Assembly: GCF_003576645.1 (NCBI RefSeq)
Contig: NC_044920.1
Coordinates: 1,797,730 to 1,861,729, forward strand
Reading direction: 5' to 3'
DNA length: 64,000 bases
From: Ipomoea triloba
Taxonomy: Eukaryota; Streptophyta; Magnoliopsida; Solanales; Convolvulaceae
The notes under the pieces: generated by a model
The model's input: the letters and a program-made list of their open reading frames with translations, nothing else
What the model was told of the DNA's origin: nothing
Database searches by the model: none
Made by a program: the position numbers and the translations under genes
Shown here: positions 12,649 through 22,800 of the stretch, one piece after another
Layout of the letters: each line of letters starts with the position of its first letter
Numbering within the stretch: the stretch's first letter is position 1

Positions 12649-13198
12649 GATTCCCCCCATTCCCCTATTCCCCCGTTTGGAGCCAACGTCGGTCAAGTAT
12701 GGCGGGTCATAGGGGGGCCCGAGCGACCAGACTTAACATAAATGTAGCCACTGGAGCCATTCTAAAAAGGGATTCCCTGCTTCCCAGACTCGTCTCGTAC
12801 GGCTAGGCACTTTTTCCAGGGTCAGTAGTCTCTGCCCTTGCTTCCTCCATTGCAGGTCTTTTTCGGGCTTCTTCTCATTCTTCTTTGGCACCTACGGGTA
12901 GGTAAAATCTTTGGTCGGACATACCCTGAAACTTTAGGTCAAATCCATTTTTGGATCACTTTTTTCGGGAGCAGAGATTCTTTATACACTTTTTTTTTTT
13001 ATTATATACAATCATTCTTCGTCTGCCCCGCGGGATCGGTTCAGGATCGTTCACCGGTAACAAAATCCCAATTTCCGCTATTCCGGGTTCTTATTGAGCG
13101 TAGCGAAATCAAGGTTTATGAGAAAGTAAGCGAATAGACTTGCCTTGTATAGGAAAAAGCTTCTCTTTGATAAGCGGTCATAGGGGAGTTCAGAAAGG
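12649..13198. other. Possible organelle-derived (mitochondrial-like) insert
   Basis: About 550 bp of balanced composition sits inside a very AT-rich element. It has polished, non-repetitive stretches such as GCTTCTCTTTGATAAGCGG and CTATTCCGGGTTCTTATTG that read like plant mitochondrial intergenic DNA. No mitochondrial gene is recognisable, so the call rests on composition and resemblance only. A piece of another nuclear gene or transposon is the alternative. Confidence 0.4.
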
Positions 13199-13207
13199 AT
13201 CTGATCG

Positions 13208-13241
<34 letters not shown>

Positions 13242-13243
13242 AA
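13208..13243. repeat. (AT)n(AG)n compound microsatellite
   Basis: An AT run followed directly by an AG run at the right edge of the foreign insert. Confidence 0.8.
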
Positions 13244-13810
13244 GATGTATATTATCAAATAAATGTGTTTAATGATATTTTAGTATATTGTGTATATAAA
13301 ATGAAACTAAATATCATAGTGTAATTAAAATTATATTTCAGTATTACTATAATTAATGAAACTAATATGCGTAAAAAAGAAACTAAACAGAGCTCATACC
13401 TTGGTCCAGAGTAAAATTTGCCCAACCCAACTACAGTATCTTTTCAACACAACTACAGTATCCGTTCAACACAACTGCAGTTTCAGATGGATGACACGGC
13501 CTCTATTCCGCGCAACTGCAGTTCCCTTTCAACAGAACTGCAGTATCAGTTCAACACAACTGCAATATCAACCATGACTCATGGTCCACAATGCATTGTG
13601 GATCATGGTCCACGGTATAACGACCGCAAGGGACACTATAAATTGAAGAAAGTGAAAGTAATTTATATGCACAAGCCAACTGCGGTGTCTACAACTTTTT
13701 ATGAAATCAGCAGCAGAGCTAATTCTCCAAGCTAAGTCATACATTTCTCATGGTGTTAGTATTGCCAGACAAAAGTCATCCATTTACAATGAGTTCGGAC
13801 ACTGCAGAAC

Positions 13811-16800
13811 TCACAATACAATGGCAGAGAAATCACATCTCTTTCCAAAACCTCTCAGGTTAGTCAGCTGCCACCCACATCCATCCTCGTAACATTCGAC
13901 CTGTCATTAGTCGAGGGAACATTAGAACAAATATACAAAACCAGCTCAAATAGGTGTTGAGATTAACGATAATAAAAAAACGATAAAGAGTGACAAGACA
14001 AGATTTACGTGATTCGACAATGTGACTGCATCCACAAAAACGAAGCAATTCTTTTGTTAATTGTAGTGGTTATAGAAGACCTAGAGATACAAACATCGTA
14101 TTTATATGAATCTCTAAACACTGGTATATGTACAAAATTACCCTTATACCGTACCACAGGGGCGCTACCCCTGCACCCCAACCCACCTCGCGTTCCGTAA
14201 CTAAAGAAGGATAGGTGTAGACACCATTCTGCCCCGTTCTGTTCAACACCTATCATCCAGTACATATGAGACATACACAGCAATAAGGGCTTATATACCG
14301 TTGCTAAAATTTCTTCACTGTTGTTTATCCCTCCAATGGCATATATCTTTCCACCAATCACAACTGCGCCGAAATGACCTCTAGAGTCCTTCATCTGCTC
14401 TCCCATCATCCAAGAACCAACCCGAGGATCAAAAACTTCAACACTTTGGACCATCCTTTCTCCATCATAGCCACCGAGAATATACCTGTTGTGGATCATT
14501 ATAGAGCTATGCTATGAATTTACAAAAAAATATAAAAGATTGCACTCCTTGCGATGCCCAATTTAGAGGTTGCACATAGATTGCATACCAACCCTACCCT
14601 CAAATGGTACTCATGTTTCAGAATAGGTAATAACAGCTAGACCAATTCAATGGTTTCCATGCTAAAGACATAAGCAGTATAGTTTATTAGACAATCCACC
14701 AAACACAGGCCCTATTTGGTAAATAATCAGCCTATCAACCAATTTTGGCTTATTTGATCACTATTAATTATTTGTTAATACGCTTTTTGTAACTCCAAAA
14801 TGCTAAAATTCAAAAGGCTACTCAAAGCACCATTTTCAGTTAGCTTTTTTTAAAAAAGAAATTATACCAAACAGCTACAGCTAACAGTTAATTTATCAAA
14901 CAACTTTCTACAATCAGCTAATGTTATTAACAAATCATACCTTGTAACCCAAACAGCCAACCCAATCAGCTAACAGTCATTTACCAAACAGGACCACAAT
15001 CATTATGGAAATAAAACTTACAATTTCTCATTATATGCAACCAAAGAATGGTATGCCCTCTTCGTTTTCATGTTCGCTAACCTTCTCCATGCATGCTCCC
15101 TTGGGTCAAATCTTTCAGCAGATCTAACATACCAAATAGGAATCACTATAAGCCACTATTAAATTAAAAAGGTAAAATTTATCAAATTTTTTAAAGTAGA
15201 AATAAAACATCTACACAAACTTTTCATCTAAGTTTAGCTCTCACACCTATCACCAAATTAAAGGAGATGTTTTGTAAGTTTAAGTTTGTTATGAAAGTAA
15301 ATGGAGGATTTCTAAATATATATCCTGTCTTCTTCCTTAAGACTGCCTAATCTATAGAGATTCCATATATTAAATATATATGTTGAAAGAGATTTAGAAG
15401 AATTTGTTGTATATCTTTTCTTGTCTCAATAGAGAGACAACAGGTAAATATATACAGACTCAAAGGACACAATCCTATAGACACAACTCTTCACAACCTA
15501 ACAGTCATATTTCTATAGACACAACTATTTGTGTTTCAACACTCCCCCTCAAGTTGGAGCATGTATATCATATGCACCAAGCTTGTTACAAATGTATTCA
15601 ATCCTATGACTTCTTAAAGCTTTAGTAAATATATCTGCTAACTGATTATTTGAGCCAACAAAAGATGTAGTAATATCTCCAGATGCAACTTTGTCTCGAA
15701 TAAAATGGCAATCAATTTCAATGTGTTTCGTTCTTTCATGAAAAACTGGATTTGACGCAATATGCAGAGCTGCTTGGTTATCACAAATGAGCTTCATAGA
15801 CTTCTCTGTACAGATCTTTAGTTCAGTAAGGAGGTTTTTCAACCACATAAGTTCACATGTTCCAAGGGCCATTGATCGATATTCAGCTTCTGCACTTGAT
15901 CGAGCAACAACATTTTGCTTTTTACTTTTCCAAGAGATTAAGTTGCCACCAAGGAAGATACAATATCCAGATGTTGATTTTCTATCCCATGCACCTGCCC
16001 AATCTGCATCTGTATAGCCAGTAATTTTAAGGTTTCCATGGTCTTTGTATAACAAACCAGTGCCTGGGGATTTCTTAATATATCTTAAAATCCGAATGGC
16101 AGCTTCCCAATGACTTTCACGTGGAGATGCCAAGAATTGACTAACAGCACTTACCGCAAAAGAAATATCAGGTCGAGTTACAGTTAAGTAAAGTAATTTC
16201 CCGACCAGTCTTCTATATTTCCCTGGATCTTGGATAAGCTCCCCCTGATCTGGTAGGAGTTTGGCATTAGGATCCATAGGAGTGTCAAGAGGTTTGCAAT
16301 TCATCATACCCGTTTCTTCTAGTATATCCAATGCATATTTCCTTTGTGATATGCAAATTCCTTGCTTGGATTGTGCTACTTCAATTCCCAAAAAATATTT
16401 TAATTTCCCGAGATCTTTTGTTTCAAAATGTTGGAATAGGTGTTGCTTCAACAATTGTATTCCTTCAATATCATCTCCTGTAATGACAATATCATCCACA
16501 TATACAACAAGATAGATGCTCTTACCATGTTGATGTCTATAAAAGACGGAATAATCAACTTTGCTTCGATTTAAACCAAAATTTTGCACTACTATGCTGA
16601 ACCTTCCAAACCAGGCACGAGGAGATTGTTTTAGACCATAGAGAGAACGCTTGAGCTTACAAACCAAGTTACTCTCCCCCTGAGCAACAAACCCGGGAGG
16701 TTGCTCCATGTAGACTTCTTCCTCTAAATCTCCATGTAGAAAGGCATTTTTAATATCTAACTGATGCAACGGCCAATGATGAATGGTAGCCATAGAGAGA

Positions 16801-19800
16801 AAAATTCTAACTGAAGCAATTTTGGCTACTGGTGAAAAAGTATCAGTGTAATCAATCCCAAAAACCTGTGTATATCCCTAAGCGACCAATCGAGCTTTAA
16901 GTCTATCAACCTGTCCATTGGGTCCAACTTTCACAGTATATATCCATCGGCAACCAACAATTGTTTTACCTACGGGTAATGGAACTAACTCCCAAGTCCC
17001 CGATGAATGAAGAGCAGCCATTTCATCAATCATAGCTTGACGCCAACCAGGGTGGGAAAGAGCTTCTTTAACAGATTTAGGAGCAGAGACGGAAGATAAA
17101 CAGTTGATAAAAGCAGTATATGAAGGTGAGAGACGATCATAAGAAATAAAGTTGTATATGGGAAAGGGGTTTCGTGATGACCTGTTACCTACACGACTTG
17201 CGATAGGAGAGCTTGTTGCTGGAACCGGGTCCGAGGGCAAAGATTGCTCGAGAGATGAATCAGTTGGATTTTTATTGATTTGAACGGCCGTGGGTGGTCG
17301 AGGGCGACGATGATAAGTATGTGGGAAGGGAATGACACTGTTGTTTTGGAACTGGGGTTCGGTAGGTGAGGGATTAGGATTTCTAGGTGATGATGGAGCT
17401 TGAGGTAAATGTATCTCGGTTCCTCCTTGAAAAGTGGGGACAGGAAGAACATCAAGAAAGGGAGAGATGGGGGGCGGTGAGGTAGAGGAAAAGAAAGGTG
17501 TTGACTCAAAGAATGTAACATCAGAAGATACATAAAATCGACGCTTATCAGGGGAATAACATCTAAAGCCTTTTTGCAACCTAGAATACCCAACAAACAT
17601 GCATTTTAAGGATTTTGGGGAAAATTTATCACGCCCTGGGGTAGTGTCCCGAATAAAACAGGTGCACCCGAAAATTTTTAAAGGAAGATTATGAAGAGGC
17701 TTATCGGGAAATAAAATATTATATGGTATCTTACCATGTAGAACAGATGAAGGCATACGATTTATTAAGTAACAAGAATGAAGGATAGCATCTGCCCAAA
17801 ATTCTGGAGGAACTTTATAGTGGAGAATCATGGTGCGGGCTGTTTCAATGAGATGCCGGTTTTTACGTTCTGATACTCCATTTTGCTGTGGAGTATTGGG
17901 ACAAGAAGACTCATGGAGGATGCCTGCTGAATCAAGAAAGTTACATAATGGAGTTGAAAAATATTCTCCAGCGTTATCACTCCGTAAAGTTTTAATGGAC
18001 ACTCCAAACTGATTTGTTATTTCATTGACAAATTTTTGAAGAATATTAAGCACTTCAGAACGGTTTTGCATTAGAAAGACCCATGTACAACGAGAGAAAT
18101 CATCAGTGAAGGTAACAAAATATTTAAAACCAAGAACTGAAGTATAACGAAAAGGTCCCCAAACATTAGTATGGACTAAGGAAAAAGGAGAAACAGCTCT
18201 TTTATTAACCCGATTAGGAAAAGATGTTCTAGAATGTTTGCCAAGCTGACAGGCTTCACACTCTAGGGTCGATAAGTGAGACAAACTAGGGATAAGCTGT
18301 CGTAATTTATTAAGGTTGGGATGCCCTAGACGGTTATGGGCAAGGGAAGGGGTTATGGTAGCAGTACAAACGGTAGGAGGATTCGGGGTAGATAATCGAT
18401 AAAGTCCTTCTGATTCATACCCCGAGCCAATCATCTTCCCCGAACGACGGTCCTGCACAATGACAGAATCAGAAGAAAACGTGACCGTACAGTCTAAAGA
18501 TTTTGTAAGTTTATGGACAGAAATTAAATTGAAAGGACACTTAGGTATATAGAGAATCTTAGAGAGAGGCAAAGTAGGAAGGGGGGAAGCCTTTCCAATT
18601 GCAGTAGCCATACTCTTTGACCCATTACCGAAAACAATAGATGGAAGGGACTCAGACTTAGTGAAATGAGAAAATAAGGATGAGTTACCAGAGATATGCT
18701 CAGAGGCACCGGAATCAATAACCCATGGTCCGCTCAGGCTAGATTGTGATACAAGGGCAGTATGAGTTCCTTCAGTGTAGGCTGTAGGAGTTACACAGGA
18801 AGCTTTGGGATTAGTTTTAAATCGAACAAACTCTTCATATTCAGCAGCGGAAATGGTTCGAGAGTTTGCTTCTCCAGGGTGAGATTGAGCAACACTTGCT
18901 TGGGGAAGTACGGGTTTCCCATGTAGTTTCCAACACCGATCCCGTGTGTGTCCAGTTCGATTACAATAATCACACAATTTAGTGTTTTTCTGTCCACCAC
19001 GATCCTTAGGTCGTCCACGACCCCCTTGTATGACTAGAGCAGATTGTTCAAAAGTAGATGTGTGAGTAACTGGAATAGATGTAACCTGTAAGAGACGTTT
19101 GAACAACTCGGTGGTTCCCAGGACTGGGTTGCTTCCAAGAACTTGATTTCGAATACTCTCAAATTCTGGACCTAATTTGGTTAAGAGAAGTATTACAAAG
19201 AATTTCTCTCGTTGGATAAGTTGCTCTGCGGGTGTACCACCAATAGGCATGAGCGTACCAAACTCAGCAATCAAACTTTGGGCTTTGCCAAGGAATGTTT
19301 CCATATCAATACCATCTTTCTTCAAATGAACTAAATTATCAACAACATTGTAGAACCGAGAGACATCATTAGTGTATAGAGATTTAGCTTGATTCCATAC
19401 CTCGACACATGTCTTAAAGGGCCGAAATAGGGGCAACAACGTTGGAGAAAGAGACTGCCAAAGGAGGCTACATAGTTGAGCATCTAACCTTTGCCAAATT
19501 GCCTTTTCATTTTCCGGTATCTTATCTACTCCTGTTTGTAGGTGGTCAGCAACCCCTTGGCCCATAAACCATAACTCTACGGCATCCGACCAAGATTGGT
19601 AATTTTGAGAACCACATAATTTTTCAGAAGTGATCACCGGGCTTCCAGACAAATTCGGCACATAAACAGAGCTCGAGACAGTAGGTAAATTATTGGCAGG
19701 AGAAATAGTACCCGAGATATCAGAATTGCCGTCGGAGGACATTGTGACCAAAACAAAGTTTAATGGCACAGGAAGAAGCACGGAGGGCCGACGAGCAGAA

Positions 19801-22800
19801 CTGGAGAGTTTCGCCGGCAAAAGCTGCCGGAGACGGCCTCACGCGCCGGCGCGTGGGGTCGGAGCGCCGGCGAGTGTGGTGGCGCGTGTGGGCGCGTGGG
19901 GGCAGAACCGGCGACGGCGATGGACGGGTCAGGGTCGCCGGAGACTGGAGAAGAGTGTGGTAGCACTGATTTGATAAAAGACCTCACCAATAGGAAGTAA
20001 TTTTGAAAAAAGATGTTCGAATGAACAGTAAATGTACTGTTCATCGAAAAAAAAAAATTTCAGATTTTGGCTCTGGCTCTTGATACCATGTTGAAAGAGA
20101 TTTAGAAGAATTTGTTGTATATCTTTTCTTGTCTCAATAGAGAGACAACAGGTAAATATATACAGACTCAAAGGACACAATCCTATAGACACAACTCTTC
20201 ACAACCTAACAGTCATATTTCTATAGACACAACTATTTGTGTTTCAACAATATATTCCATAACACTCCCCTCAAGTTGGAGCATAGATATTAATAATGCC
20301 CAACTTGTTACACAAATAACTAATAACCCAAAATAACGAAATAACTAAATAATGAACTAACTCAAATCCATTTAGGACACTCCCCTTGAACAAAAGTTTT
20401 GCACGCCACCAATACCTACTGACAATTGGGTGAACTCGACATGGACCGACCAAGCTTGGGATTGGACACTTCCCCTGCAATAGAAGCTTGGACGCCATCA
20501 ATACCTACGGACAGTTGGGTGAACTCGATTTGGACCGAACAAGCTTGGGATTGGACACTCCCCTAAACCGAAAGCTTGAATCGCCACCAATACCACAACT
20601 CCGGGTGAACACAACGTGAACCGAACAAGCTTGGGATTGGACTCCCCCTGAACCGAAAGCTTGAACGCCACCAATACCGCAACTTCGAGTGAACACAACG
20701 TTGACCATACAAGATTGGGCACACAAGGTAAAGAAGACAAACTCCAAACCAGATGACACAAATTCTTTACCAATGAAAAGGAAAAATGCCCCAAACAACA
20801 ATGAGCATCAAAAAGGGGTTGACAACAACAAAACAAGCAATGAACTCCAACTCAGCAAACTCATTAGCAGCAAAGATGCAGGTACATCAGACTCAGCTAT
20901 ATCCAGAAAAAGAAACAGATCACAAGTACACAAAATTCAAGCCTAAATGTGTACGAGATAAAGTGACCGTGAAGCAAAAAATCAAAGATAACACAATTAG
21001 ATTCGAGGCAAACGAACTCAGGCGATCCAGGAGCCTCACGCGCCGGCGCGTAGGAGAGTGGCAGCGGAGGATGACAGCGCGTGAGGCTCACGCAGGTGAC
21101 GACAATGGAGCGAAAAAAAATTAAAGTAAAAGCTCAGATACCATGTTATGAAAGTAAATAGAGGATTTCTAAATATGTTGTCTTCTTCCCTAAGTCTGCC
21201 TAATCTATAGAGATTCCATATATTAAATATATATTCCATAACAAAGTTGATAGTTGGATTACACGTTTATTATTTATATATTATATGCTCAATAAACATG
21301 GCTACAGATCTATATTAACAATAAAATTGGAGTAATTCTTTAGTAGAAGTAAATATTGGTTTTAGAAAAGGAACTTGGTTTGAAAAAAACATGTTTCAAA
21401 AAATATGAGTGAGGGAAAAATTTACAAGGCAAGCATATGAGAGTTAAACATAGCATGATGGTGTCTTACTTTAAATAATCTTGTCCATCCATACCACCAA
21501 CCACGTAGAGAGCACCATTAATTTCTACCGCTGCTGTGGCAACCCGCTGAAGAAAGAAGCACAACCAATTGACAGAACTAAGCAGACTTTTAACACAAAA
21601 ATGAATACTTATGGGCTAGAAGGCAAATCATATAGATTACAAGGACAAACAGACAAACAGTAGTGGAACTCCCACAAACATCAAATTAGAGTAGAAGGTA
21701 AAATTCAAATGGTTCACATTGATACCTTTTCAAGCATTGATCCAGAATGGATCCACTTTCCTATGTTCAAGTCCAGCATTTCCACCTCCGAAAAATATTC
21801 CACCCCATTTCCACCAACTGCAAAAATTTTGTTGTACAAAGATGCTCCAGCAAGACTTTGTTTCTTATGATTTAGTGAAGGCCTTTGACACCATTGATTT
21901 GTCTTTGGATTATATGATTCAACTGAATATTTAAAAGAGCTAATAGCTTTAAATATGAAAATTTGATATTAAACCTATGCCAAACAAATAAGTAAAATGA
22001 GACCCTATACCTGTGTCATAGGTCTCGTCACCATACACACCACCCAATACATAAACCTCACTGTTCAAATTTGCTACAGAATGGCATGTACGCTGAAATG
22101 TCATTGGGCTAAGAGATTCCATCCGATCATGCAATGGAGAATATGAACTCATTTCATGCAACAAAGCATACCCATCGAACCCTCCCACTACAAGTGCATA
22201 ATCATCTGTCTTAAGATTGCAGTTTAGTGGTTCACAATCAACTCCTTCAAACTGCTGGCTTGAAGGCCCTAGTCCAGCTTGCAATATATTACACCAATTT
22301 TGTAATTTTTTATATTCATCTCTTGATTGAACCTGATTAGGCAAAAGAATAACAATGTCTAATTTCCTTAACTCAAGGTCATGGATAAATCATATATTAA
22401 AAAGAGAGAAGTTGCTCAAGAAAAAATAAAAAACATGAACTTTCCGTCTACAATTCTGGTTCTCCCATCCAACTTTTCCATTTTCCCTAGAAGCAAACTA
22501 TCAAGTAACATTTTATAAATGGTAATCATATGGATTGATCAGTTTTGGGGAAAGAAAGTCGTGTAAATCCTGAGTGATTTCCAGTAGTACAGCTGTAAGT
22601 TATGCAGTTTCTAATTCCAATTCATAGGAAACTTTTAATGCATTGTTTCATTGTTTATGACTGGATAATACCAGTCACGTCCCTATAAATATTTGGTCCT
22701 ATTCATAAACAGATGATATGAAGAACAAAGCTGTCTCTCATTCTCAAAGACTTAAAGTTTATATATACACACATTGAAAGGAGAAAGGGCTCCTGGACTA

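Larger units (their letters stand above)
12368..13621. mobile_element. TIR element of the 'GGTCCAC' family, interrupted by a foreign insert
   Basis: The left end (about 12368-12400) reads 'ttatacagtaaaccatagtccac'. The right end (about 13570-13621) reads the near reverse complement, with the palindrome GTCCACAATGCATTGTGGA. Both flanks share the internal phrases 'aacagagctcata' and 'tatattatcaaatgaa' or close variants. The right side also has short 'acacaactgcagtatc' repeats (13425-13565), which recur in the 40710-41254 element. Between them lies a stretch of quite different composition (12649-13198). Target duplication not identified. Confidence 0.55.
15381..20249 (-). mobile_element. Ty1/copia retrotransposon with identical LTRs
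   Basis: LTRs of 161 bp at 15381-15541 and 20089-20249 appear identical base for base, which means a recent insertion. TG...CA ends are present, with a perfect ATATA target duplication (15376-15380 and 20250-20254). The minus-strand primer site reads TGGTATCAAGAGCC (near 20075-20088) and the polypurine tract reads TTGAGGGGGAG (15542-15552). The element landed inside the left LTR of the older TRIM-like element. Structure is complete; the coding region has one stop. Confidence 0.96.
15287..21243 (-). mobile_element. TRIM-like small copia-type retrotransposon, split by a younger copia
   Basis: The right LTR is 21144-21243 and the left LTR is 15287-15380 plus 20255-20264. Both begin TGTTATGAAAG and end TTCCATAACA. 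A perfect 5-bp target duplication AAGTT flanks the whole structure (15282-15286 and 21244-21248). On the minus strand a primer site TGGTATCTGAGC follows the right LTR, and a purine tract CTTGAGGGGAG precedes the left LTR. The internal region (20265-21143) is under 0.9 kb with no gag or pol except a copia-like tail (NKLGIINIYAPT) at its 3' end. It is therefore non-autonomous. It sits in intron 7 of the DCD-Kelch gene in the same orientation as the gene. Confidence 0.88.

Noticed and set aside
15787..18012. Plus-strand frames inside the copia
   Set aside because: Antisense shadows of the gag-pol frame.
20689..21124. Lys/Asn-rich plus-strand frames
   Set aside because: Antisense to the TRIM-like internal region; no similarity to gag or other proteins.
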